Below, one piece after another: positions 22,494-31,495 of a DNA stretch of 36,009 bases. The position numbers were made by a program, and so were the translations under genes. A model generated the notes under the pieces. It worked only from the letters and a program-made list of their open reading frames with translations, had not been told where the DNA came from and made no database searches. The stretch comes from Candidatus Poribacteria bacterium (lineage in GTDB: Bacteria > Poribacteria > WGA-4E > UBA9662), in NCBI GenBank assembly GCA_030748495.1, contig JASMLX010000062.1, forward strand, positions 1 through 36,009, read 5' to 3'. The first letter of the stretch is position 1. Each line of letters begins with the position of its first letter.

Positions 22494-23245
22494 CCTCGGC
22501 CGATATAGGGCATCTTAGTTGCCATCACCGTCATAAATTGAACATTGGCACTAAGAGGTAACCCAGCCATATAGACCACGGCTTGCGCCACATCTTCGAC
22601 GTTCATTGTCGGTTCGGCCGTAGTTGCGCCGTCGGCTTGTCGAACTCCACCTTTCATTCGACTTGTCATGTCGGTATAAGCGTTGCCGATGTCAATTTGC
22701 CCACAAGCGATATTATATTGACGGCCGTCCAGAGAGGTGGATCTAGTCAACCCAGTGATAGCGTGTTTGGTAGCCGTATACGGTGCAGAATTAGGGCGTG
22801 GAACATGGGCTGAGATCGACCCGTTATTGATAATGCGTCCCCCTTGTGGTTCCTGGTGTTTCATTGCCTTAAACGCTTCTTGGGTACACAAAAATGACCC
22901 AGTCAAGTTAGTGTCTACTACTGCTCGCCATTGTTCGTAAGTTAGATCTTCAAGTGGTACGCCAGGTGCACCAATTCCAGCGTTATTAAACAGTAGGTCA
23001 AGGCGACCGAAATCCGCAACTGTTTGGGAGAATAGATGACTGACGGAATCCGGGGCAGTAACGTCGGTTGGTACCACTAACGTCTGTGCATCGGCCCCGG
23101 CTTCCGTGGCCGTGTTCTCGAGGGCTTCAACTCTTCGGCCTGCTAGTGCCACGGCGTAACCCTCCTTCAATAAGGCTAGTGATGTATGCTGACCAATCCC
23201 AGATCCGGCTCCAGTGACAATGGCTACTTTTTCTGCTAAGTTCAT
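22490..23245 (-). CDS. SDR-family oxidoreductase
   Basis: A 251-residue classical short-chain dehydrogenase. From ATG 23245: the cofactor motif TGAGSGIGQH near 11-20, NNAG at 87-90, catalytic Ser near 143 (NGSIS), Tyr156 and Lys160 (YTATK). An ATG ten codons further upstream is possible, but the protein normally starts just before the first strand (MNLAEKVAIVTGAG), and a purine-rich AAGGAAG lies about a dozen bases before this one. The substrate is unknown. It has no close partner: it converges with the DUF2237 gene and is divergent from the RRM gene. It is a different SDR subgroup from the one at 9211. Confidence 0.92.
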   Translation of the reverse strand: MNLAEKVAIVTGAGSGIGQHTSLALLKEGYAVALAGRRVEALENTATEAGADAQTLVVPTDVTAPDSVSHLFSQTVADFGRLDLLFNNAGIGAPGVPLEDLTYEQWRAVVDTNLTGSFLCTQEAFKAMKHQEPQGGRIINNGSISAHVPRPNSAPYTATKHAITGLTRSTSLDGRQYNIACGQIDIGNAYTDMTSRMKGGVRQADGATTAEPTMNVEDVAQAVVYMAGLPLSANVQFMTVMATKMPYIGRG

Positions 23246-23451
23246 ATTGTATGTCTTACTTCCTTTTTCCAGCATTTAGTGAGATTCGAGTATAATATAG
23301 CAAAAAAAACGATTTGGATCAACCAAACAATAAGACTGCTACCTTCATACTTTGTCCTAAGATTCCAATTTAAATAACCCGAACTATGGACGACCTATGG
23401 TCATAAAATCAGGGGAATAGCCTCATAAACAGCCGGAAACCCCATTTTTGT

Positions 23452-23481
23452 TTGACACCCCTGTAGACTCTTGTTTATAAT
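23452..23481 (+). promoter_or_regulatory. Consensus sigma70 promoter of the RRM gene
   Basis: TTGACA (23452-23457) and TATAAT (23476-23481) match both consensus hexamers exactly, with an 18-base spacer. Transcription would start near 23488, leaving a leader of about 100 bases before the ATG at 23589. This is the clearest promoter in the window and predicts strong expression. Confidence 0.75.
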
Positions 23482-23588
23482 CTGTCAGGAGTGTAAGTAG
23501 GTTGATAGGTTAACTGCTTAACTTTCAGATTTTTACTCTTTCTCTTGGGAAGAAACGTTGCCGGTCAAAAGCCGGTAAAGGGAAACTA

Positions 23589-23921
23589 ATGAACATTTAC
23601 GTCGGAAATATTTCGTATCAAGCATCAGATGAAGATCTGCTAGAAGTCTTTGAAACCCTTGGCACAGTCGATTCTGCCACCATTATTTTTGATAGGTATA
23701 GTGGGAGATCTAAAGGATTCGGATTTGTAGAAATGCCGAATGATGAAGAAGGACAGAAAGCAATTGAAGAACTAGACGGAAAAGACCTTTTGGGTCGGCC
23801 ACTTAAGGTTAACCAGGCACGTCCCCGCGAAGATCGCCCTCGTCGCGGCGGTGGCGGTGGCGGTGGCGGCTACGGTGGCGGCTACGGTGGTGACCGGGAC
23901 GATTACGATTCCCGTTACTAA
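23589..23921 (+). CDS. Glycine-rich RRM RNA-binding protein
   Basis: A 110-residue protein with one RNA recognition motif (1-80): RNP2 IYVGNI (3-8) and RNP1 KGFGFVEM (42-49) are both intact. An Arg-rich linker (PREDRPRRGG) and a glycine/tyrosine-rich tail with D and R residues follow. This is the architecture of cyanobacterial Rbp and plant GRP proteins and of many environmental bacteria. They bind single-stranded RNA and often rise in cold or stress. A ribosome-binding site (AGGGA) lies six bases before the ATG. The perfect promoter, the leader of about 100 bases and a strong terminator make it a self-contained, probably highly expressed transcription unit. The long leader would suit cold-dependent or autogenous control; that is inference. 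Confidence 0.95.
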   Translation: MNIYVGNISYQASDEDLLEVFETLGTVDSATIIFDRYSGRSKGFGFVEMPNDEEGQKAIEELDGKDLLGRPLKVNQARPREDRPRRGGGGGGGGYGGGYGGDRDDYDSRY

Positions 23922-23947
23922 GCCACATCTAATTCCGTGTTAATTTT

Positions 23948-23982
23948 GACCGATGTGTCACTTGATGCATCGGTCTTTTTTA
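23948..23982 (+). terminator. Rho-independent terminator of the RRM gene
   Basis: GACCGATG (23948-23955) pairs perfectly with CATCGGTC (23968-23975) across a 12-base loop, directly followed by a T run. It lies 27 bases after the stop codon of the RRM gene. Confidence 0.85.
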
Positions 23983-24019
23983 TTTTATCTATCAAAAAGA
24001 TATCGTTCGCTTTTAGATT

Positions 24020-24961
24020 TTACTTTTTGAGATGCTGGTCCAAAAACCGAAACGAGGCTCTGATTGCTTGCCAAAACCGATATAGTACTTTGGGTTTGAC
24101 ATCCAGACTATGACCTAGATCCGGAATTAATCGAAGTTCAACCTTCACCCGATTGGCTTTTAAGGCTTTGAGCAACGCTTCCGACTGCTTGATCGAAACG
24201 ACCTGATCAACGATACCGTGAATCATAAAAAAAGGGGCAGCCTCGGTTGTTACGTGGAACAGTGGAGAGGCCGCTCGCCACAGTTGGTCGGTCTCGGCGT
24301 TATAAGGATGACCAATAAAGTCGAACAACCACTGTTCTACCACCTCCAGTTCAGGCGAATTAGCCAATTCCGTCCGACAAGTCGGCAGTCGCAGGTCGGC
24401 CGGGCCTGCCAGGCTTACCACACAGGCGACCTTGCTACTCACCGGCTTAGACGCATCATCTACTAAGCCGAGCAAGGCAACCAAGTGCGCACCAGCCGAA
24501 GCACCCAATCCACCGATTTTTTCTGGTTCAATTTGATACTCTTCGGCGTGTTGGCGTAACCAGCGAACCGCCGCCTGTACATCTTCCAACTGGGCCGGAA
24601 ATGGCCAATCGGGCGCGAAACGGTATCCTACCGATGCAACGACATAGCCTCGTTTGGCTAACTTGATCGCTACCTCCATCATATCCCCTTTGTCGCCGTG
24701 GCGCCAAGCACCACCGTGGAGGACAATTACTGCCGGTCGAGGCTTCTTCGGTTTAGATGGCGGGAAATAGAGATCCAGTTCCAGTTGGGTGTCGCCTACC
24801 TGACGATAAACGATGTTCTGCTGAACGCTGACCTCCCGATGACAACCAAAACCGAAAATTCCACAGTAAAGTACTAGAAGATAACCCTTATACGGCCACG
24901 ATCGTAACCCAATCAATAACCTGCACAAATATCGGTATAGTTTAGCCCTCTCTCTTTTCAT
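24020..24961 (-). CDS. Alpha/beta hydrolase esterase, probable lipoprotein
   Basis: A protein of about 313 residues from ATG 24961; a TTG seven codons upstream is less likely. HGGAWRHGD is the oxyanion-hole loop; GLGASAGAH is the nucleophile elbow (Ser); D in HGIVDQVVS and H in LGHSLD complete the triad. It belongs to the BD-FAE/acetyl-esterase type of carboxylesterases. An N-terminal hydrophobic stretch ending FGFGCHRE looks like a weak lipobox, so the protein may be exported and anchored. These enzymes often remove acyl or feruloyl groups from plant or algal polysaccharides. It follows the Gfo/Idh/MocA gene on the same strand with a 23-base gap, so the two are probably cotranscribed. Confidence 0.9.
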   Translation of the reverse strand: MKRERAKLYRYLCRLLIGLRSWPYKGYLLVLYCGIFGFGCHREVSVQQNIVYRQVGDTQLELDLYFPPSKPKKPRPAVIVLHGGAWRHGDKGDMMEVAIKLAKRGYVVASVGYRFAPDWPFPAQLEDVQAAVRWLRQHAEEYQIEPEKIGGLGASAGAHLVALLGLVDDASKPVSSKVACVVSLAGPADLRLPTCRTELANSPELEVVEQWLFDFIGHPYNAETDQLWRAASPLFHVTTEAAPFFMIHGIVDQVVSIKQSEALLKALKANRVKVELRLIPDLGHSLDVKPKVLYRFWQAIRASFRFLDQHLKK

Positions 24962-24984
24962 CTCTGAGATTCTATCGATCAAAA

Positions 24985-25977
24985 TTAAGGTAAGATTCCT
25001 TCATTTATCATCTCTTCCAGTGCATTCCCGCGTTCCTGTAAAGGAAGTTCAATCCGTCGGCGTTGGTGACAAGATTCGTAAATCGACAGCAACACCTCTA
25101 ACGTATCGCGCCCTTTTCGAGCAGAACAGCGATGTTCCTCCCCACCCTCAATCCATTCCAAAAACGATTCAAAGATATGTGGTTGATCGTGCTGTGGAAG
25201 CGGTTGCCACTTACCACCGGTGTCCACATTGCGAAAGCGGGCACCTGATCCGACTCGAATTTCTCCCTTTTCACCAATTAGCATCAGATGGTTACCGGCC
25301 GATGGATTGTACTGTCCTGATTCGATTATGCCGCTAACTCCATTTTCAAACTGCACAAACCCTAAAGCCTGCATTTCAGATTCCAGACCTTCCGACAAAT
25401 GAGAACCGTCCCGATGAAGTTGGCCTAAGACCCAGGAAACGGGTACATCGTCCAAATAGTAGCGCATCAGATCAGTTTGGTGGGTGTGGTGTGTTAGTAG
25501 GGCGGCACCACGGTGAGCGCGGATATAGCCAATCTTCCCAATGGCATTCTCTTGAATCATATTCTTGACGCTAGCCCAGGAAGGTGTGTAACGTAGTTGA
25601 TGGCCGACGACAAAGAAAATCTCCGCCTCTTCTGCTCTGGAGATTAAATCGTCTGCTTCCCAAAGCCTGGTGGCCATTGATTTCTCTAAGTAGAGGCCTG
25701 TTACCGGGAATGACAACACCTGCTTAGCAACTCGATAGTGCGTGGCAATCGGTGTTGCTACGATTACAAGATCTACTGACTCCTTTTCCAGCATCTGCTC
25801 AAAATCCCGATAGACCGGAATTCCTGCTGCCGTTAGTTGGTCGAAATTAATACCGTTCAGATCAGAGGCCGCCACAAACTGAATGCGATTAATTTGATCG
25901 GCAGTTCGCAACAAAGCCATTCCACGTCCGCCACAGCCAACTAAGGCTGTACGGTAAGTTGGGGTTGAATTGCCCAT
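24985..25977 (-). CDS. Gfo/Idh/MocA family oxidoreductase
   Basis: A 330-residue NAD(P)-dependent enzyme. The Rossmann motif GCGGRGMA lies at 14-21; LYLEKSMAT (about 105-113) stands where the family has EKP. The C-terminal alpha/beta domain shows AHRGAALLTHHTHQTDLMRY, whose H-x-x-D stretch near the active site is typical. Members oxidise or reduce sugars, inositols and related compounds in the cytoplasm. Substituting Ser for the Pro of EKP is common in some subfamilies but may affect cofactor handling. A good ribosome-binding site (AAGGAG) is seven bases before the ATG. Its pairing with an esterase suggests carbohydrate deacylation and oxidation; the substrate is unknown. Confidence 0.93.
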   Translation of the reverse strand: MGNSTPTYRTALVGCGGRGMALLRTADQINRIQFVAASDLNGINFDQLTAAGIPVYRDFEQMLEKESVDLVIVATPIATHYRVAKQVLSFPVTGLYLEKSMATRLWEADDLISRAEEAEIFFVVGHQLRYTPSWASVKNMIQENAIGKIGYIRAHRGAALLTHHTHQTDLMRYYLDDVPVSWVLGQLHRDGSHLSEGLESEMQALGFVQFENGVSGIIESGQYNPSAGNHLMLIGEKGEIRVGSGARFRNVDTGGKWQPLPQHDQPHIFESFLEWIEGGEEHRCSARKGRDTLEVLLSIYESCHQRRRIELPLQERGNALEEMINEGILP

Positions 25978-26074
25978 GATTTACTCCTTCTGATACTCAA
26001 CATACTAATTCATGCACTACATTCGCCAAATCGAATCGTGCGTGGCAAATATAAGCGAATATGTCCGCTTCATT

Positions 26075-27175
26075 TTACTCTTTCCAGATCTGGTAGGTTG
26101 TTGCCCAAGTACCTAAAACTTTGACTTTCCAACTAGCTTGCCATCTTAGATCTAGCTGACCTAGGATTTTTTCCATGGTTTTGGTATCTGCTGTTAATAA
26201 CACGATTCTCCCTTTAGGTTTCAACCGGGTAAGCCAGTTGCCAACTAGCCGTGGATACAGATCCTGATTATTGCCTGCTGTCGAGTACTGCTGACCGAAC
26301 GGCAGATTGCAGACGAAACAATCGATCGAGGATGGTTCCAATGGAAGTTGAGTGGCATCCCACTCTCGTAGACAAAGATCGTGTTTCCATAGTCGTTGTT
26401 TGGCAGACACAAGTGCCCCTGGGTCGGAATCTCCACCGATGAAGGTTGCCCTCTTTTGAAAGATCACCCCTTCAGCCAAGATTGTACCTGTGCCACACAT
26501 TGGGTCAACAACGGTTTCGTTCGGCAATGGGTTGGCCGTCTGTATCAGGGCCGCGGCAATAGTTGGTCGTAGGGTGCCAGGTCGTGAAAATGGTCTTTGT
26601 GCTCGATAACGCATTCGGTTGTCCGACAGGCGAAACGCCAGATGAAGTCGATGTCGTAAGTAAAAACCCCAGAGTTCAACCGAAGCAGGATCGCGAATTT
26701 TCCATTTGGGAAAAATGGTGGTGATAGTTGACACCATTTTGTTAGCGATCTCTTTGCGATAGACGGATCTGTCTCGATCCTGTTTAACAAAACAGTTGAA
26801 GTTCGGTTGCTTCGGTTTCTTAGGATGAAACAACCGATTTTTGAGTGCCAGCCCTTTTAATAACAGATCTTTTTGAATTAGTGAAGTGAGCTTAGTCAGG
26901 TCACTTTTCTTGCTGACGGGAAAAGAACCCATTTGCCAAAAGATATCTTCTACCGTTCGCAGACGAGGTAGGTTATCAATCTCGGCTGGCGTCAGCACTA
27001 GTTCTATTAGATCGTAATTGGGAAGTTGGGTTACCTCAACCGGTGGATCGGATTGTTTTTTTAGTTCTTGCAGGGAAATCTTCGCCAGCCCAGCAAAGGA
27101 GAGCAAGACAAATCGATTTTCATTGGCGATGGCTGTTGGTCGATGGGTATCAAACTGACGAGGATTCTTAGGCAT
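26075..27175 (-). CDS. THUMP/UPF0020-type RNA methyltransferase
   Basis: A methyltransferase of about 366 residues from ATG 27175 (MPKNPRQFD...); a longer start at 27229 is possible. The N-terminal half (FAGLAKISLQELKK, RTVEDIFWQ) resembles a THUMP-like RNA-binding module. A linker with RYRAQRPFSRPGTLRPTIAA follows, the stretch before the Rossmann fold in Trm14/TrmN-like proteins. VVDPMCGTGTILAEG is the SAM-binding motif I, and CNLPFGQQY stands for the NPPY catalytic motif (N-L-P-F-G), both typical of m2G-forming enzymes. Likely role: N2-methylation of guanosine in tRNA. It is divergent from the Omp85 gene; their shared promoter region is only about 135 bases. No strong ribosome-binding site is seen. 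Confidence 0.88.
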   Translation of the reverse strand: MPKNPRQFDTHRPTAIANENRFVLLSFAGLAKISLQELKKQSDPPVEVTQLPNYDLIELVLTPAEIDNLPRLRTVEDIFWQMGSFPVSKKSDLTKLTSLIQKDLLLKGLALKNRLFHPKKPKQPNFNCFVKQDRDRSVYRKEIANKMVSTITTIFPKWKIRDPASVELWGFYLRHRLHLAFRLSDNRMRYRAQRPFSRPGTLRPTIAAALIQTANPLPNETVVDPMCGTGTILAEGVIFQKRATFIGGDSDPGALVSAKQRLWKHDLCLREWDATQLPLEPSSIDCFVCNLPFGQQYSTAGNNQDLYPRLVGNWLTRLKPKGRIVLLTADTKTMEKILGQLDLRWQASWKVKVLGTWATTYQIWKE

Positions 27176-27310
27176 CAAAGGAAAATGTCTAGTTGATGGA
27201 AGTCTAACTGAGCACGTCAATAATGTCAATAAATCAGTAAAGAGACCTATACAGTTTTATAAATCTATGATAGAATCTAGTCCGATTTTTGGTATTTTAG
27301 GAGATCCATT

Positions 27311-28516
27311 TTGTTTAGCAGAAGGCACTTGATTATTTATGGACTGTTAGGGCTTGCTGTTCTAATACAGGCTACGGTTACACCAATTCGGTTACTGGCT
27401 GAAGAGAAACAAGATCGACCATTTTCGTTAGCCGCCATCCCTAACTTTTTTGTCGATGACGATATGGGAATCGGGTACGGACTGCAAGGTGCCATGTACG
27501 CACGCCCTGACGCTTACGCCCCATACTTCTATAAATTTCACGCCAATTTTTGGAATACCACTAAGGGGCCAATGCGGACGTACCTCTTTTTCGATTCTCC
27601 TTATCTAATTCCCAGCTATCGGTTAAGTGTAGACCTGCGCTACAACGACGATTCAACCAGCCCATTCTATGGTATCGGCAATTGGTCGTTGGAGAAAGAA
27701 ACTTATCAACGCCGTCGGCTTAACCTGGCGACAGATCTGCAGCGAACAATCTGGCAACCACCAGAAGGTGAGGAAAACGCGCACCACAAGTTACAGGCCT
27801 TGCTTGGATTGGGTATTTTCAATACCGACATCAATCTCGATCAAAGTCCAAGCCTGCAAAAAATGAAACCGGTACCGGTAGGTGCGAAAGGAGGTTGGAC
27901 CAACTATCTTAAGTTGGGGATAGTTCACGATACCCGCGACAATGAGTCGGTGCCGACACAGGGATATTGGCTGGACCTGTTGGCTGAGGCCTCAAATAGT
28001 ATCCTCGGCAGTGACTACAACTATCTTCGTCTGACCTCCACCCTGCGAGTCTATTTCCCATTGATTTCAAAACGCTTGATCTATGCTGGTCGAGTGATGG
28101 GTGAAACCCTGGTAGGAGATCCTCCCTTTTATGAGCTATCCTACTTTGCCAATTCAGCGCAGTGGAAAGAGGAGGCACTGGGCGGGTCCAAAAGCCTACG
28201 GGGAATTCCACTGAACCGGTTTATCGGCAAAACAAAGTTCTTTTCTAACCAGGAGTTGCGTTGGTTGATCGTCGACTTCGGTTTCCTGAAGCAGGATTTC
28301 ACCTTGGCGGCTAATCTATTCCTCGATTTCGGCGGGGTTTGGCACGATGAAGTTGAGACGGACAGCGGGGAATCGACTTCAACCAATACCCTCAAAATCT
28401 CGCGAGGCGGTGGTATGAGACTGATCTGGAATAAAAACTTTATCGTGGCTGGGGATATCGGAAATTCAAAAGAAACACCAATGGCTGTATATATCGGCAT
28501 TGGATATCTGTATTGA
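27311..28516 (+). CDS. Omp85/BamA-type outer-membrane barrel without POTRA domains
   Basis: A 401-residue exported protein. The first about 30 residues are a signal peptide (IIYGLLGLAVLIQATV). The rest is a series of amphipathic beta strands with the surface-antigen signature LGGSKSLRGIPLNRFIGK (about 297-314), equivalent to the conserved RGF/Y loop of Omp85 proteins. A final strand pair ends GIGYLY with a C-terminal aromatic residue, as expected for BAM-inserted barrels. No POTRA domain is present, so it is a short, patatin-/Sam-like or stand-alone Omp85 relative. The start is TTG with AGGAG eight bases upstream. A TPR protein follows 32 bases later, probably in one operon. Its cargo is unknown. 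Confidence 0.88.
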   Translation: MFSRRHLIIYGLLGLAVLIQATVTPIRLLAEEKQDRPFSLAAIPNFFVDDDMGIGYGLQGAMYARPDAYAPYFYKFHANFWNTTKGPMRTYLFFDSPYLIPSYRLSVDLRYNDDSTSPFYGIGNWSLEKETYQRRRLNLATDLQRTIWQPPEGEENAHHKLQALLGLGIFNTDINLDQSPSLQKMKPVPVGAKGGWTNYLKLGIVHDTRDNESVPTQGYWLDLLAEASNSILGSDYNYLRLTSTLRVYFPLISKRLIYAGRVMGETLVGDPPFYELSYFANSAQWKEEALGGSKSLRGIPLNRFIGKTKFFSNQELRWLIVDFGFLKQDFTLAANLFLDFGGVWHDEVETDSGESTSTNTLKISRGGGMRLIWNKNFIVAGDIGNSKETPMAVYIGIGYLY

Positions 28517-28548
28517 CGTTTTTTACTAAAGACTAAAAGGTGAATTAC

Positions 28549-29346
28549 ATGAAAAAGCAACTATTGTATGGAATGGTAATAGTTTGTTGGCTAGTATCTG
28601 TTCTCCCGATATTGGGAATTGGTTTAGCTGTGCAGGCAGAAGATGCGGCTACACACATTGAACAAGGAGAACAGCATAGGAAAAATAACCAAACGCAAGC
28701 TGAACTGGACGCATTTCTGCAAGCGAATAAGATTGATCCTAATAATGCCGAGGTCTTATGGCGATTAGCTCGAGCTTATGTCGATCTAGGTAATGTAGAG
28801 AAGGAGAAAGCTAAGCAAAGGAAATTGTACCAAACGGCAGAATCGTACGCAAAAAAGGGAATCCAGGTTGATCCTAACCACTCCAGATGCCACACCTACG
28901 ATGGCGTAGCTGTCGGTAAAGTGGCGTTAGGTGAAGGGAGTAAAGAAAAAGTTCGGCTATCGGCAGAGGTTAAGAAATCGGTTGAGAAGGCAATTGAGTT
29001 AGATCCTAAAAACGATACAGCCTATCACCTGTTAGGTCGGTGGCATCGCAATGTGGCCAACCTGAGTGGTATTTCAAAAGCTTTTGCTAAGATTCTCTAC
29101 GGTGGATTGCCTCCGGCCTCCAACCAGGAAGCTGCTGAATATCTGAAAAAAGCGACTGAACTGGCTCCGGACTATATAAACCACCACCTGGAGCTAGCCA
29201 TTACCTATCAGACGATGAAAGAGTGGCAGTCGGCTCTGGATGAATTGGATCAAGTCGATCAACTGCCAGCCAAAGCCAAACAAGATCCGGAGTATAAAAA
29301 AACAGCCCAACAACTCCGAAAAACGATCGAAAAGAAGGTCAAGTAG
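28549..29346 (+). CDS. Exported TPR protein
   Basis: A protein of 265 residues from ATG 28549, with AAAAGG about ten bases upstream (an in-frame GTG at 28540 is less likely). A signal peptide (LLYGMVIVCWLVSVLPILGI) ends near AVQAED. Then come tetratricopeptide repeats: NKIDPNNAEVLWRLARAYVD, GIQVDPNHSRCHTYDGVAVG, AIELDPKNDTAYHLLGRWHR and ATELAPDYINHHLELAITYQ, with the usual W/G/Y/A/P pattern. TPR repeats mediate protein-protein contacts; the arrangement resembles the RMD-like family of periplasmic TPR proteins. It probably works with the Omp85 barrel just upstream. The basic C-terminus ends 16 bases before a gene-free region with a strong hairpin. Confidence 0.88.
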   Translation: MKKQLLYGMVIVCWLVSVLPILGIGLAVQAEDAATHIEQGEQHRKNNQTQAELDAFLQANKIDPNNAEVLWRLARAYVDLGNVEKEKAKQRKLYQTAESYAKKGIQVDPNHSRCHTYDGVAVGKVALGEGSKEKVRLSAEVKKSVEKAIELDPKNDTAYHLLGRWHRNVANLSGISKAFAKILYGGLPPASNQEAAEYLKKATELAPDYINHHLELAITYQTMKEWQSALDELDQVDQLPAKAKQDPEYKKTAQQLRKTIEKKVK

Positions 29347-29375
29347 TCCTAACGGATTAGAGGAAAACCGATGAC

Positions 29376-29406
29376 TTGACATACTCCCCACGGATGGATT
29401 CGGGAG
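29376..29406. repeat. Candidate IS200/IS605-type element end
   Basis: TTGACATACTCCCC (29376-29389) followed by CGGGAG (29401-29406), with a small CTCCC/GGGAG hairpin, resembles the subterminal hairpin ends of IS200/IS605 elements. No TnpA or TnpB gene is present nearby, so this would be an orphan end left by past transposition. It is a pattern match only. Confidence 0.3.
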
Positions 29407-29413
29407 ATCCTGG

Positions 29414-29461
29414 AACCGACAGCAGAAACCTGTTTCTCAGGCCGTCTTTCTGCTGTCGGTT
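29414..29461. terminator. 15-bp perfect inverted repeat between convergent genes
   Basis: AACCGACAGCAGAAA (29414-29428) and TTTCTGCTGTCGGTT (29447-29461) are exact reverse complements with an 18-base loop. It lies between the end of the TPR gene (plus) and the end of the DUF6785 remnant (minus), the place for a bidirectional terminator. There is no U-run on either side, so an ordinary intrinsic terminator is not assured; a processing or regulatory stem is possible. Confidence 0.5.
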
Positions 29462-29586
29462 AGTGTAATTCTGTCTGCGGTTCGCTGCTTTGGTCAAATT
29501 TTCTGCCGAAATCCGGCAACAGCACTGAGGTTTCAGATGATTCCGCCAACAAGAGATTATGAAATTACTTAGAGGAGATAGTGGAA

Positions 29587-31495
29587 CTAAATCCAGTTGT
29601 AGACCGTAGACCGTAAGACTAGACTCAAGATTGGCCAGAAGCAACCGAGTAGAGCCTCACCTAAAACCAACCCAATAAAGAAAGGAAGTCCTTGCTTATA
29701 GACCCCGACACCGCCATACCAGAGTATCAACCATTTGAGAACCAGGGCGATAACCATCGGGAACCAGATGATATCGGTAGTTCCCGGAGCGACACCGATA
29801 ACGTAACCGGCTGGAGAAAGTGGGAACCAGGCCAGTCGAGAACGAAAGAAGATTATACCTAGATTGAGGGCGAAGGTCAGACCTAGAACCGTTATTGCTA
29901 CTTTATCCGCCGGTTTAGGGTTAACCAACCAGGAGGAAAGAAAGTTATAGGTCTCTGCTCCACCTGCATGGATTTGCTCGGAACCGGCTGCAACTCCTTC
30001 TTTATAAATGGTATATGGACAGAGAATCAAGCTAGATCCAATTCCCACTATGCTAGCTAGGATCAAGACGATCAACATGGTTCGATTCTGGATGCCGCTT
30101 CGTTCCGCTAGTTTAAAGGATTCCATCTGCTCTGGCATCGGGTGAGTGCGAAATGAGGCGTAGCTAACGCCGCTGAGCCAGTTCATTAGAGACAGCAAGG
30201 TCAGGTTTCCAGGTCGAAGCCGTCGTGTACCGAGCATAGATATCATCAGGTCCTGTGGAGTGGCATAGCCGATTGCATGGATTGGGGGACCCAATTCGTC
30301 TCGCATACGTGTCAATCCAACAACGATGGCCAGATAGATGGTGATAAAAATAGCAAAAACCCAGAATGACATTCCACTGCGGAGACAGAAAAGCATCGGT
30401 AACAGCAGACCAAAACACAAGATCACGACCATGGTTCGGTAAGAAATCGGCTCAGCCGACTCTTCCGCTGGATTAGGACGAATTACATGGTAGAGAACCG
30501 TTTTGAAATGTTTCCTGCCGCTCCAACAAGCGATGACCAGTAAGGCAAAAAGGGCGCCTGCTCCTTGTTCTCCCAGGAACGGGTATCCGGTCAGAGTGAC
30601 GATGCCAGTTGCACTTCCCAATAACAGTTGCACCTTTTTCATCAGGTAGAAAAACACACAGGAAAACAACAAATCAAAAGGAAGGATAAAGGCAAAACCG
30701 ATTAGGTAGGGATGGAAACGTAGCGGGGTGCTGCCCATCGTATTCCATGGCTTTTGGCTGAAGTAGATGTTGAGGTCGTATTTCTGGACCGGAATAACAG
30801 GTAAGGTAGGAAAGAAAAATTGGATGCCATTGAACAAGTTTATTCCAGCGGCAAGGCCAAAGCCGATCCAGAGGAGCCGGTTCCTAAAGATTGTCCCCGA
30901 TTGGGCTGTAATTAAAAGCGGGATTTGAACAATCGGATAGGCCAGTTTTTCACGATTGACCCACTGTTTCCTGAGAATAGCCGTCAAGCAAAGAAACATA
31001 GCCAGCAGCAGGAGAACGACAACTGATCAGGATAGGATAAGGGTAATCTATTGCTGAAAGTAGCCATCGGTAAAAAAATTGACCTCACCTTCGTAGAAGT
31101 CGGTAACGGTCTTGGGCTCGGAGACAACCAGCCATTCCGGCAGATGGTGAAACGGCAAGGCTTGCCAGTCGTTTTCTGGCGTAGCAAAGCGAAAAGCATA
31201 GGGAATTAATCCCATCAACCGTGGCAGAAAATCGTGTCCAGAAAATGTGCTGCCAACAGCCAGCATGGCATAGATAACCAACAGGCCCTATTGCTTTAAG
31301 GCCGAATTGGGAAAAATAGAGCGAAGACCCATATTTAGCCAGGTCATTGTCAAAATGGCAAACATAAAACATAACATTGACTAACATGGCCACGGTGGTC
31401 AAATGGGCAGTATGCCATATCATTTCGACATAGGCCAGCCAATAAACGTTGGCTATGATCAGTAAGAGGCCGAGGCCTGTTGTTGATTTTGACAA
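29587..31495 (-). pseudogene. DUF6785-family polytopic membrane protein, broken
   Basis: The long C-terminal frame (470 codons from 30999) reads as a multi-span membrane protein with ILRKQWVNREKLAYPIVQIP, RDELGPPIHAIGYATPQDLM and repeated hydrophobic helices, as in the DUF6784/DUF6785 family common in Poribacteria and Planctomycetes-like genomes. The N-terminal part is present but broken. LLIIANVYWLAYVEMIWHTA sits in the frame starting 31495. A frameshift leads to VIYAMLAVGSTFSGHDFLPR (31048-31281), and two in-frame stops, TAG then TGA, follow GYFQQ before the long frame. In relatives of this family Trp is usual at these positions, so TGG-to-stop changes are likely. A stop also precedes GLLVIYAML. 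The protein's function is unknown (a transporter-like fold). Confidence 0.75.

Noticed and set aside
29587..31495. UGA/UAG recoding (selenocysteine or Trp) to explain the stops in the DUF6785 gene
   Set aside because: One stop is TAG, a frameshift is also present, and relatives have Trp at these sites; ordinary decay explains all of it. Other genes of the window need no recoding.
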